Below, in pieces: positions 7,652 through 15,362 of a stretch of 64,000 nucleotides of DNA. The position numbers and the translations under genes are program-made. Origin of the DNA: Azohydromonas aeria (lineage in GTDB: Bacteria; Pseudomonadota; Gammaproteobacteria; Burkholderiales; Burkholderiaceae_C); NCBI RefSeq assembly GCF_009760915.1, contig NZ_VIDQ01000012.1:1-64000 (forward strand), given 5' to 3'. The notes beneath the pieces are model-generated. The model was not told the origin of the DNA. It did no database searches and was given only the letters and a program-made list of their open reading frames with translations. Numbering within the stretch: the first letter of the stretch is position 1; every line of letters starts with the position of its first letter.

Positions 7652-7852
7652 CATTGCGGGGGAACAGGCGAAACCGGGTCTGTAAGCGCTCTAACCAACT
7701 GAGCTACCGGCGCCTTGCGGCGCCGGGCTGGACTCGAACCAGCGACCTCTCGCTTAGCAGGCGAAGGAACCGATCTCTACACCACCCAAACATTGCGGGA
7801 ACAAGCGGCACCGGGCTTTCAAACCGATAGAAGTAACCGATGCCTTCACCAC
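7652..7852 (-). repeat. Imperfect duplication of the Y-RNA stem unit
   Basis: Unit 1 (7852-7791) and unit 2 (7785-7652) start with matching GTGGTG(A/T)AG..ATCGG strings and end with CCCGGT..CG..TGTTCCC..GCAATG. Unit 2 is about 72 nt longer because the tRNA-like module replaces the apical loop of unit 1. Sequence differences between the two stems preserve pairing. Confidence 0.8.
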
Positions 7853-7861
7853 GCGAGCGCA

Positions 7862-7915
7862 ATTCTATACGCGCCGACACCCATTCGGGCGGCCCTCACC
7901 CATTAGGGTGATACC
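7862..7915 (-). promoter_or_regulatory. Probable promoter/regulatory region of the Y-RNA transcript
   Basis: A -10-like TAGAAT (7867-7862, minus) lies ~6 nt before the predicted 5' end. Upstream is an inverted repeat, TCACCC-ATTA-GGGTGA on the plus strand at about 7897-7912, and two copies of AATGGGTG on the minus strand. No good -35 is visible, so an activator is likely. The same segment is upstream of the divergent PEP-CTERM gene. Confidence 0.45.
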
Positions 7916-7970
7916 TCAACAACCCGCCCCATTCCACCGTCGCACCTTCACCACCACCGGAGGCGTCGCG

Positions 7971-8771
7971 ATGCGCTGGAAACGTCCCCTTCTTCCCCTG
8001 ATCCTTGCCGCCTCAGCGGCCCCCGCTCTCGCCGTGCAAGTCGGCGCCGGCGTCCAACTCGGCGGCATCAGCTACCAGCTGCGCGATCTTGCGCCCGATG
8101 ATGGCCAGCGGTCCTGGGCCGAGATGGTGTCCCGCTCGCTCGTCATGAACGCGCTGGCCTACAGCTACAGGCCGGACGGCCGCCAGGTGACCGTGGGCGG
8201 CCCCGTGTTCGGCGGCGCCGATGGCCCCCTGAGCACCACGATCCTTCGCGGCGCATCCTTCGCCAACGCCACCTCCTTCGCCGGCAACGAGACGCTGTGG
8301 CTGGCATCCAGCGGGACCGCGGCATCCGGCGCCGGCCGCTACGACGGCTTTTCGGTCACCAGCCGCTACACCGTGGCCTATCGGCTGGCGCCTCACACTG
8401 AAATGACCTGGACCGGCCAGGCCTCGGCGAACGCCTGGGCCGGCTTGGGTGATGTGACGCAGGCGGTCGCCCGCGTGGACTTCGGCGCGCCCGGGCGCAC
8501 GCTCAGCGCGACCGGCTATTCCGACCCCTCGCTGGAGCAGCCGGTGGCCTTCAGTCTTGGCAACATGGACTTCGTGCTGCGCAACGACACCGACCGGGCG
8601 CAGCGCGTGGTGGCCACGTTCCGGACAATGGTCGCCGGGGGCAGCGCGCCTATGGCGTACAGCACAGCCGCGCATGTGGCGGCCGTGCCGGAGCCGGAGA
8701 CCTACGCGATGCTGCTGGCCGGGCTAGGTGCGGTGGGGTTCGTGGCGCGGCGGCGCAAGACCGTCGCGTAG
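7971..8771 (+). CDS. PEP-CTERM secreted protein
   Basis: 266 residues from ATG 7971, with ACCGGAGG 8 bases upstream; the longer frame to 7908 lacks such a site. It has a signal peptide (RWKRPLLPLILAASAAPALA), a ~215-residue beta-rich body with no recognised domain, and a C-terminal PEP-CTERM signal: VPEPETYAML, a hydrophobic helix, then RRRK. Such proteins are sorted and cleaved by host exosortase (EpsH/XrtA), usually for extracellular matrix. Being carried by the element, it could alter the host surface. It diverges from the Y-RNA promoter. Confidence 0.8.
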   Translation: MRWKRPLLPLILAASAAPALAVQVGAGVQLGGISYQLRDLAPDDGQRSWAEMVSRSLVMNALAYSYRPDGRQVTVGGPVFGGADGPLSTTILRGASFANATSFAGNETLWLASSGTAASGAGRYDGFSVTSRYTVAYRLAPHTEMTWTGQASANAWAGLGDVTQAVARVDFGAPGRTLSATGYSDPSLEQPVAFSLGNMDFVLRNDTDRAQRVVATFRTMVAGGSAPMAYSTAAHVAAVPEPETYAMLLAGLGAVGFVARRRKTVA

Positions 8772-8774
8772 GGT

Positions 8775-9098
8775 TCAGAGTGCCCGGGCGATCCAGCCGA
8801 ACAGGGAGATCGCCCCGACCGCCAAGGCGGCCAGCGTGCCGAAGATGGCAACGGTGGCCGTCGTAAACGAGTACCGGCCGTTCTGCGTGTCGCGCGCCAG
8901 CATGAAGCCGATGGGCGAGAACTTGAAGCTGCGCGGGCGCTCGCCGTCGGCCAGCGCCCAGTCCAGCTTCGACACTGCCCAGATGCCCAGCAGCAGCAGC
9001 GCCGGGCCGGCTAGGGTGTCGGTCTGCACAGCGATGGTCGCCCAGATGCCTGCGGGCCAGGCCAGTGCGTCGATGATGGCGAGGGTTCGGCGGCTCAC
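8775..9098 (-). CDS. Small integral membrane protein, unknown function
   Basis: 107 residues from GTG 9098, with AGGAGA just upstream. About three membrane segments: LAWPAGIWATIAVQ, GPALLLLGIWAVSKLDWAL and VAIFGTLAALAVGAISLFGW. It is the last gene of the leftward conjugation operon, 57 bases after traX. It could be an exclusion or stability factor, but nothing in the sequence proves this. Confidence 0.6.
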   Translation of the reverse strand: MSRRTLAIIDALAWPAGIWATIAVQTDTLAGPALLLLGIWAVSKLDWALADGERPRSFKFSPIGFMLARDTQNGRYSFTTATVAIFGTLAALAVGAISLFGWIARAL

Positions 9099-9155
9099 GG
9101 GGTGTCTCCTTTACTGCTCAACGGTTCGAGCAGCAAATGGATTACTGGTGCGACC

Positions 9156-9842
9156 TCAACGCAATGCCCAAAGTGCAAAAAGGTGCAACGGATAGGCCGC
9201 GTAGAACGCCCAGCGCAGTCGTGGCACTGGCAGGTCAAGCCGAGACGCGAGCAGCACCAGCGGCGCCGCAGCAAGCGCCCACGCCGCATCCCACGGCTCG
9301 CGGTAGAACGCCGCCAGCAGCGCGAGGCACACGCCCCACGCCAGCGCCGCACCCCAGGATGGCCTGCGCCACCAGCACCAGGCCGCCACGGTCGCGCCCA
9401 CCACCGGCCACCAAAACTCAACCAGCATGCCCCCGAGCACTGCAAGAACCGTTGCCATGACGATGCGCCTGCGCATCAGGAGCGCGATCACGGCCGTGCT
9501 CAGCGCCAGCGTGAACATAATGTTGAGCGGCCACCAGCGCCCCTGCATCGCCATGAAGGCGGGCGAGGCCAGCAGCCCGAAGACCAGCATGCGCCGGCAA
9601 GCGCGCCAAGCCGTTGCCTCGTCGGCGCGGGCGAGGTTGTGCGCCAGCACGATGCCGAACAGTGGCATCACCACGCGACCGGCGGCGAAGGCCCAGTGCA
9701 CCTCGCCGTGGTGCAGGTACTTGTTCCAGTGGTCCACCAGCATGAGCGCAAGGCCCAGCCACTTCAGGGCTTCAGCGGACCCGTGGGATAGCGCCGGCAC
9801 GCGCGCGGCGTTGCGCGTCAGGATGCGCACCGGCGCGGCCAT
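9156..9842 (-). CDS. traX: TraX family inner-membrane protein
   Basis: 228 residues with 7-8 hydrophobic helices. The TraX signature is present near the N-terminus: LALMLVDHWNKYLHHGEVHW followed by GRVVMPLFGIVLAHN. F-plasmid TraX N-acetylates pilin; the family also includes acyltransferase-like proteins on many conjugative elements. The start overlaps the stop of the upstream LPD7 gene by one base, so the two are coupled. Confidence 0.85.
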   Translation of the reverse strand: MAAPVRILTRNAARVPALSHGSAEALKWLGLALMLVDHWNKYLHHGEVHWAFAAGRVVMPLFGIVLAHNLARADEATAWRACRRMLVFGLLASPAFMAMQGRWWPLNIMFTLALSTAVIALLMRRRIVMATVLAVLGGMLVEFWWPVVGATVAAWCWWRRPSWGAALAWGVCLALLAAFYREPWDAAWALAAAPLVLLASRLDLPVPRLRWAFYAAYPLHLFALWALR

Positions 9843-11896
9843 CAGCGGCTCCTCTGCGGCGCGGCCACGTGCTGGGCCTGCTGTATGTGCACGGTATGTG
9901 CCCGCTGCGCCTGCGCGTCAAACACACGCACCTCGGGCACCTTGCCCTGCGCCGCCAACTTGTCCAACGTCTCGGCCCCCTGCTTCATGAGCGTCTGCAT
10001 CTGCTCCTTGGGCACGTTCTGCGACTTCAGGTAGACCTCCAGGGCCCCCAGAGCCTGCTCGCGCGCCTTGGCGGCTTGCGGGTCCAGCGTGGCGGCTTCC
10101 CTGGCTGGCGCTGCTTGCTCGCGCGCGGCGCCCTGCTGCGGCGCCATGGGCTCGATGCGGTTGGTCTGCAGTGCGGCGTCGCGCTCGCGCATCTTGATGG
10201 CCAGCCGCTCGCGGTCCGCGCGCGTGGGCTCATAGCCCTGCGTCGGCAAGCCGCGCACCGACGCCTCCATCCAGGCCGCCGCCTTGAACGGCTCTGTTCC
10301 CTTGAGGTGCAGACCCTTCCAGCCCTTGGCTTCGGCCAGGTCCACCATGGCACGGGCGACCTCGGGCTCGTTGCGCGCAGTGGTCACTGCGGTGTCGCGA
10401 TCCACAAAGGCCACCTGCGCCTGATCGTGGCGCGAGCGGTATTCACCGGCGTTGATCGTGAAGCGCTCGGCCAGCGACGCCATCAGTTCCTGGCGACGCC
10501 GCTCGGCGGGATCTACCGGCACTTCGGGCGGCGCGTAGGAGCCGATCTTGATGTCTGCATCGGGATGCGGCGCCTGCGTGCCGGCGGTTCGCTGTGCCTG
10601 GTCACGCGCCACGCCGTCGATGATCTTCTGCAGCCGCGGCGGCAGCTTGTACGGCTCTTGCGGCACGACACCCGCCTTCAGCAGCAACTCCTCGATGCTG
10701 TTGACCACCGGCTCCGGCTTGCTGGTCTGGGCGGCCGGCGCGGGCGTCTCCGGCGTCATGGCCTTCCACACGACGCTACTGGCGCTGGCAGTACCGAGCG
10801 AGTAGTTGATGTCTGCGGGCTTGAGCGTTTGCGCATTGCCGCCAATCGCTGGTCTGGGTGCCTGCGAGGCCTGCTGCTGTGGCGCCAAGGTAGCGGCTTT
10901 TGGCCCAGCCTCCGGTGTCGGCTGCTGCTGTACCGTCGCCTGCACCGGCGGCACCCCCATCCCCAGCGCATCGCCTCGCAGCGAGCCGTTGCGCCCGCGT
11001 GTGGCCTGCAGATGCTTTGCCGCCGTCTCGCCCACGTGCGCCGCCAACTCCTCCTTGGCCAGCGCCGGGTGCTTGGCCAGCACCTTGTCGCCACTCCCAT
11101 AGGCGGTCACCTCGTAGCGCAGGCCCTGCTCGGTCTGCCGCTTTACGTAGGACATGCGCTCGACGGGCTGGCCGTCGATTTCCAGGCGGCGCTGCGGCAC
11201 CGGCTGGTCCGGCGTCTTGGCGGTTGTCGCGGTCTTCTCCGGCGCCACCTCGCGCCGAACCTCGCTGGCGGGCACGTCCAGGTCTGTGCCGGAAAGCGAG
11301 CCCACGCGCCCCTGGAACTGCGCCAGCTTGGCGCCTACCGAGGGCCCCAGGATCTTTTCCAGATCCGCCTTGGCCACGTCCACGAAAGCAGCGATCACTT
11401 CATCCTCGCGGCCCGCACGGAGGGCCGTGAAATGCGCCCGGACACCGCTTGGCGTCGATTCCTTGCCGAAGTCGATTCGGCCGACTTCAATGCCGTTGAT
11501 CTGCAGCCGCGCTTTGTCCTGATCCATGATTGTCTCCTTGGGTTGCTGCGGCCCGGCCGCGAGAAGGTCTTCCGTGTCGATCGCCTTGGCCGGCTGGCGC
11601 TGGCGCGCTTCCTCATAGCCGGACTTGAACTCCGGCGGCGCCTCCAGCATCACGTGCTCGAACTTGCCGGGCTTGTCTGGTGCCGGCGCCGTCATGGCAA
11701 CCTGGGTCACATGCGGTGTCTCCAGCCGTTCGCCCTTGATGGTCTCGACCATCAATTCATGCCGCACGACGCGCGGCATGTCGGCGCGGTCGGCCGCGTA
11801 GAAGGCGGCGCCCGCCTGGTGGCCGTCAGCGTAGAAGCGCGGCTCTCGGCCCTTGGCCATGAGTTCGTAGTTGCCGGATTCAATGGTGGTGGACAT
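9842..11896 (-). CDS. Large polyvalent protein with LPD7 domain (conjugation-associated)
   Basis: 684 residues. Residues ~480-570 (RFTINAGEYRSRHDQAQVAF, VDLAEAKGWKGLHLKGTEPF, ASVRGLPTQGY) match the LPD7 domain found in relaxases, primases and other transferred plasmid proteins. The N-terminal half has repeated small domains around LQINGIEVGRIDFGKES and LEIDGQPVERMSYVKRQ, linked by Pro/Gln-rich stretches. The C-terminus is Gln/Ala-rich. The element's relaxase lies 20 kb away and is short, so this protein may provide the domains usually fused to relaxases, possibly as a protein moved into the recipient. That role is inferred. Confidence 0.75.
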   Translation of the reverse strand: MSTTIESGNYELMAKGREPRFYADGHQAGAAFYAADRADMPRVVRHELMVETIKGERLETPHVTQVAMTAPAPDKPGKFEHVMLEAPPEFKSGYEEARQRQPAKAIDTEDLLAAGPQQPKETIMDQDKARLQINGIEVGRIDFGKESTPSGVRAHFTALRAGREDEVIAAFVDVAKADLEKILGPSVGAKLAQFQGRVGSLSGTDLDVPASEVRREVAPEKTATTAKTPDQPVPQRRLEIDGQPVERMSYVKRQTEQGLRYEVTAYGSGDKVLAKHPALAKEELAAHVGETAAKHLQATRGRNGSLRGDALGMGVPPVQATVQQQPTPEAGPKAATLAPQQQASQAPRPAIGGNAQTLKPADINYSLGTASASSVVWKAMTPETPAPAAQTSKPEPVVNSIEELLLKAGVVPQEPYKLPPRLQKIIDGVARDQAQRTAGTQAPHPDADIKIGSYAPPEVPVDPAERRRQELMASLAERFTINAGEYRSRHDQAQVAFVDRDTAVTTARNEPEVARAMVDLAEAKGWKGLHLKGTEPFKAAAWMEASVRGLPTQGYEPTRADRERLAIKMRERDAALQTNRIEPMAPQQGAAREQAAPAREAATLDPQAAKAREQALGALEVYLKSQNVPKEQMQTLMKQGAETLDKLAAQGKVPEVRVFDAQAQRAHTVHIQQAQHVAAPQRSR

Positions 11897-11905
11897 GGCG
11901 ACCCC

Positions 11906-12574
11906 TTACTGAGCGGCCACGGTGGCGCGCTCGTCCAGGGTGGCGGGGCGGGGTGCGATGCGGTGCACCACGATCTCGACGCGGCGGTTCATGGCGCGGC
12001 CCTCCGCGGTGTCGTTGGGCGCGGCGTGGTCGCCTGCGGCCTGCCAGGTGGCGCGGATGCGCGAGGCCGGGATGCCTGCCTGCAGCAGCAGCGCCTGCGG
12101 CGCCAAGGCGCGCTGGCGCGCGATGGCAGCGTCCGTGGGGTTTTCCTGCTTGGCGTCCGTGCGTCCGCGAAGCTCCACCAGTTCCGCGCCGCGCGCCGCC
12201 TCAATCAAGGCGCGCTGCGCCGGCAGCGGGAGCGCCAGCCTCGTGCTGCCGGTGGGGAACGTGACGGTGTAGATGCTGGCGACTGCACCGGCGTCGAACA
12301 CCGGGATGCCGCTTCCCCGCATAGCCACCGGCACCGGCTTCAGGCCCAGGGCCTGCGCCTCTGTGAGCATGCGCTGCGACGCCGCCTCGCGGCCTGCAAT
12401 GGCGAGCTCAACGCGGGCGCGCTGCAATTCGGCTTGCAGCTTCAGCGCCTCGATGTGTGCGGGGTCGTTGGCGGGCGCGCGCGTGGATTCCTCGGCCTTC
12501 GGCGGCTTCGGCGTCGATGCGCAGCCGGCGAGCAGGGCGGCGACGCCCAGGGTGGTGATAAGGGTGGTTCGCAT
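11906..12574 (-). CDS. OmpA-like lipoprotein of the conjugation operon
   Basis: 222 residues. Lipoprotein signal LITTLGVAALLAGCASTPKP with the acylation Cys at residue ~18, a helical region (ALKLQAELQRARVELAIAGR), then an OmpA-type peptidoglycan-binding domain (TVTFPTGSTRLALP, LVELRGRTDAKQENPTDAAI, NRRVEIVVH). It probably anchors the outer-membrane part of the transfer apparatus to peptidoglycan. Such lipoproteins occur in several P-type and T-type systems. Confidence 0.8.
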   Translation of the reverse strand: MRTTLITTLGVAALLAGCASTPKPPKAEESTRAPANDPAHIEALKLQAELQRARVELAIAGREAASQRMLTEAQALGLKPVPVAMRGSGIPVFDAGAVASIYTVTFPTGSTRLALPLPAQRALIEAARGAELVELRGRTDAKQENPTDAAIARQRALAPQALLLQAGIPASRIRATWQAAGDHAAPNDTAEGRAMNRRVEIVVHRIAPRPATLDERATVAAQ

Positions 12575-12586
12575 GTCGAATCCTTT

Positions 12587-12793
12587 TCAGCACACGGGGA
12601 TGGGGCAGCCTCCGCCGATTGGCATGCGCTGCTGCATCTGTTCCACCAGGCGCATGTTCTGCTCGGTTTGCTCCAGCAGTCGGCGCAGCGAGTCGTGGTC
12701 GAGCGTGGTGGTGGTAGGTGTTCCGGGGCTCGCGCAGCCGGCGAGTGCCACGCATGCGGCGATGGCGGCCAATCCGCAGGTACGGGCGTTCAT
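12587..12793 (-). CDS. VirB7-like small lipoprotein
   Basis: 68 residues from ATG 12793. A lipoprotein signal (CGLAAIAACVALAGCASPG) is followed by a short helical part (LRRLLEQTEQNMRLVEQMQQ) and a Cys-containing C-terminus (GGGCPIPVC). Size and operon context fit VirB7, the lipoprotein that pairs with VirB9 in the outer-membrane core. The unusual position, after virD4 rather than before virB8, makes the assignment tentative. The start overlaps the upstream stop (ATGA). Confidence 0.65.
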   Translation of the reverse strand: MNARTCGLAAIAACVALAGCASPGTPTTTTLDHDSLRRLLEQTEQNMRLVEQMQQRMPIGGGCPIPVC

Positions 12794-13065
12794 TGCTGCC
12801 CCTGGGCGCGCAGCAACTGGGCAACGCTGGGCTGCTGCGCTCCCATGCCGCTGCGCGTTGGCGCCGAAACAAGAAGGGCATCCGGGCGGTACACGCGGCA
12901 CGCTGGGTTGTCGGCGATGGCCTGCGCGGTGTCGGGGCCGTAAGCGCCGCTCAGCCGCTCGAAGAACCTCCACACCAGTTCCTGGTCAGTCTGCGCTTGC
13001 TGATCCGTGGGGTCGCATCCATCAAGGCGCACCGGGCGGTGTCCGCAGACAAGGCTGTATCGCAT
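12790..13065 (-). CDS. Conserved-looking conjugation operon protein, unknown function
   Basis: 91 residues from ATG 13065, behind GAAAGGAAACG. Soluble, with two cysteines near the N-terminus (LVCGHRPVRLDGCDP) and a helical middle (DQELVWRFFERLSGAYGPDT). It lies between virD4 and the VirB7-like gene with a stop/start overlap. I do not recognise the family. It is likely a cytoplasmic or exported accessory of transfer. Confidence 0.55.
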   Translation of the reverse strand: MRYSLVCGHRPVRLDGCDPTDQQAQTDQELVWRFFERLSGAYGPDTAQAIADNPACRVYRPDALLVSAPTRSGMGAQQPSVAQLLRAQGQQ

Positions 13066-13076
13066 CACGTTTCCTT

Positions 13077-15362
13077 TCAGAGCTGGCGGCCGTCCTCGGG
13101 CCGTTCGGGGGCAGAACCGTTGAGCTTTTGAACGTCGATCTCCGGCCACATGCCGGCCGGTTCGTCGGCGGGCGGCGTCGCGCGGCGCGCAGGCTTGACC
13201 ACAGTGATGACGCCGTCGCCGTCCACGTTGATGCTCTGGCCCAGCGTGGTCTTGATCGGCGCCGGTGGCGCTTCGCCGCCACCTTTGGCCGGCTGCGCAG
13301 CGTCCGCGTTCTCAGTGCGCCGTGGCTTTCGTGGTTTGACGGACTGCGCCACCAGCTTCACCGTGCCGTCCTTGGCCACGTTGATGTCCAAGCCGATCGC
13401 GTTGGGCTCGGCGCGGGCGCGCTCCGGCTTCGGCGGCACCGGAGCCGGGGTCGGCTCGGCAGGCGGCATCAGCCGGGAAAAGAAGTCGCCCAGGAAGGCC
13501 TCCGCCTTGTCCGGCGGGGTGTCCGGCTCCATGGGCACCTCCAGGCCCGTGGTGTCGATGGCCAGGCGCTCCATGGGCATCTCGCGCACCGGGCCGTCCT
13601 TGTCCTCGACCGGGCGGTGGCGGAAGTCGGTGCGGGCGATGTGCAGGTCGATGTTGATGGGTTCGACCTCGACCCTGGCGCGCTTGCGCTCGACCATCAG
13701 CGGGTCCTCGTGCCAGCGCGCCTTCGTCGCTTGGATCGGCGGCACGTTCTCGATGAAGATGAGTTCGGCTTCCGCGCCCAACTCCTTCACCTCCTGCGGC
13801 AGCAACAGCGGGCGGTTGTGCTCGCTCTCGTTTGTGGAGGTGCTGCTGGAGCCGCCGCCTCGGCCGCTGGAGTGACTGCGGCCACGGCTTGCCTTTCGCA
13901 CGGTGGTGGTGCCGAGGCGGCGCGAGATTTCCTCTGCATCCTCCTGCTCGTTGGGCGCGAAGCAGACGTGGCAGGCGCAGGCCGTGCGGATCGCGCGTGC
14001 GGTGTCCTTGCCGTAGGTCGCTGACAACTGCGCAAGGCTCTGGATGATGATGAGCAGCCGCATGTTGTAGCCCGGCATGAAGCCGATGCCGCGCGCGATC
14101 ACGTCAATGCGCCCGGCTGCCGTGAACTCGTCAAGCACCACCAGGCACTGATACTTGAGAGCCGGGTTCTGGCTCGGCAATTCCTGCACGTTGGCATGGA
14201 CCATCTGCGTCAGGAACAGGTTCAGCAGCAGCTTGGCCGCGGCGAGTTCGTCGAAGGGCATCACCAGGTAGACCGTCATGCGCTTCTTGCGCAGATCCGC
14301 AAGGTCGAAGTCGTTGGCGCTGGTGGCCGCATCGGTGACCGGATCGGCGAAGGCCTTGAGCGGGCCGGTGAAGGTGCTCACGATGCCGCTGAGGGTGTTG
14401 TCGGCGGTGTTGGCCAGGAAGCGGCCGAAGGCGGCGACGCAGTCGAAGGACAGCGGAGTGCCCGACTTCTCGCGCTCGTTGATGAGGCCGGTCAGGTAGT
14501 CCCGAAACGGCTTGCCGTCGCCGGCTGTCATGCGCAGCATCTGCCCGATCGTGCGCGGCAGCGCCGGCGTCTCCAGCAGGTACAGGCCCATCGCCAGGAA
14601 CAGGTTCTGCGCCTGGTCGGCAAAGAAGTTGGCGGTGTCGGAGCCCTTCGAGTCGTCGCCGTTGGGGAAGATGATGTTGGCGAGCTTCTGCAACTCCGAC
14701 ACGCGCAGCCGGCCATCCGTGCTCACGTAGCCCAGCGGGTTGTAGCGGTGCGAGCAGCCGCCCTTGTCAAAGGGCGCGAAGACGTAGACCTCCTGGCCGT
14801 GCGCGGCACGAAAGCCGCTCGTGGCATCGCGCAATTCGCCCTTCACATCCAGGAACACCATGGAGTCGGCGAAGTTCAGGCCATTGGGTACGGCGATGGA
14901 GACGCCCTTGCCGCTGCGCGGCGGGGCGGCCACCAGCACGTACTGCTGGCCGTCGTAGGTCAGTAGCCGCTTGCCGCGCCGACCGACGATGATCCCCTTG
15001 CCCTTGAGCAGCTTGGCCCTGCGGATCTCGGCCTCGTTGGCAAACCGCGCGCTGCCGTAGAGCTCGCGCCGGCGCTGCGCCCCCTTCCAAAGCGCCAGTG
15101 GCGCGCCGACGTAGCAGAGACCGAAGGCCAGCAGCATGGAAGCGAGCAGCTGCTTCTTGTGCTTGGGGTCCTCGCCGTAGCGTTCCCAGTAGCGCGGCAG
15201 GCTGTCCCAGTCCGCGCGCGTCGGATTGGTCTTGTTGATGACCAGGAACGTCGCGGCTGAAAGCCATAGCGCGGCGCCGGTCAGCAGGATGACCATGAAG
15301 GTGCAGAAGCCGGCCAGGGCCACGGCCTTCGTGTCGATGGTGATGGTGGCCTTGGTGCTCAT
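13077..15362 (-). CDS. virD4: VirD4/TraG type IV coupling protein
   Basis: 761 residues from ATG 15362, overlapping the virB11 stop by 4 bp. Two N-terminal membrane helices (~13-35 and ~67-85) precede the ATPase domain with Walker A (APPRSGKGVS), conserved motifs (FLDVKGELRDATSGFRA, DKGGCSHRYNPLGYV) and Walker B (CLVVLDEFTAAGRID). The ~200-residue C-terminal extension is Pro/Lys-rich and likely disordered. It recruits the relaxosome to the secretion channel at the inner membrane. Confidence 0.93.
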   Translation of the reverse strand: MSTKATITIDTKAVALAGFCTFMVILLTGAALWLSAATFLVINKTNPTRADWDSLPRYWERYGEDPKHKKQLLASMLLAFGLCYVGAPLALWKGAQRRRELYGSARFANEAEIRRAKLLKGKGIIVGRRGKRLLTYDGQQYVLVAAPPRSGKGVSIAVPNGLNFADSMVFLDVKGELRDATSGFRAAHGQEVYVFAPFDKGGCSHRYNPLGYVSTDGRLRVSELQKLANIIFPNGDDSKGSDTANFFADQAQNLFLAMGLYLLETPALPRTIGQMLRMTAGDGKPFRDYLTGLINEREKSGTPLSFDCVAAFGRFLANTADNTLSGIVSTFTGPLKAFADPVTDAATSANDFDLADLRKKRMTVYLVMPFDELAAAKLLLNLFLTQMVHANVQELPSQNPALKYQCLVVLDEFTAAGRIDVIARGIGFMPGYNMRLLIIIQSLAQLSATYGKDTARAIRTACACHVCFAPNEQEDAEEISRRLGTTTVRKASRGRSHSSGRGGGSSSTSTNESEHNRPLLLPQEVKELGAEAELIFIENVPPIQATKARWHEDPLMVERKRARVEVEPINIDLHIARTDFRHRPVEDKDGPVREMPMERLAIDTTGLEVPMEPDTPPDKAEAFLGDFFSRLMPPAEPTPAPVPPKPERARAEPNAIGLDINVAKDGTVKLVAQSVKPRKPRRTENADAAQPAKGGGEAPPAPIKTTLGQSINVDGDGVITVVKPARRATPPADEPAGMWPEIDVQKLNGSAPERPEDGRQL

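Larger units (their letters stand above)
7613..7856 (-). ncRNA. Y-RNA-like RNA with two Ro-type stems and a permuted tRNA-like module (YrlA-like)
   Basis: Read on the minus strand. Stem 1: GGCATCGG (7844-7837) pairs with CCGGTGCC (7814-7807). Stem 2: GAGATCGG (7777-7770) pairs with CCGGTTTC (7677-7670). Inside stem 2 lies a helix CTG-C-TAAGC / GCTTACAG (7760-7752 with 7687-7680, one bulged C). It leads into a tRNA elbow in permuted order: T arm GCTGGTTCGAGTCCAGC (7743-7727), acceptor strands CCGGCGCC and GGCGCCGG closed by a GCAA tetraloop (7726-7707), TA, and D arm GCTCAGTTGGTTAGAGC (7704-7688). Bacterial Y RNAs of the YrlA type are known to carry a tRNA-mimicking module, and the adjacent Ro60 gene supports the call. 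The 5' end is estimated from a -10-like TAGAAT; the 3' end is the terminator. It could be one RNA or be processed into two. Confidence 0.85.

Noticed and set aside
7719..7790. Apparent tRNA-Ser (GCU anticodon loop CTGCTAA, T arm and accept-like 3' end)
   Set aside because: The 5' acceptor and D arm are not upstream but downstream of the 3' half, no CCA-type end is present, and the whole sits in a terminator-ended RNA beside Ro60. A permuted tRNA-like Y RNA module explains all parts better.
9869..12943. Very long plus-strand open frame (1024 codons)
   Set aside because: It lies antisense to the LPD7 and lipoprotein genes, is low in recognisable motifs and arises from GC-rich codon bias.
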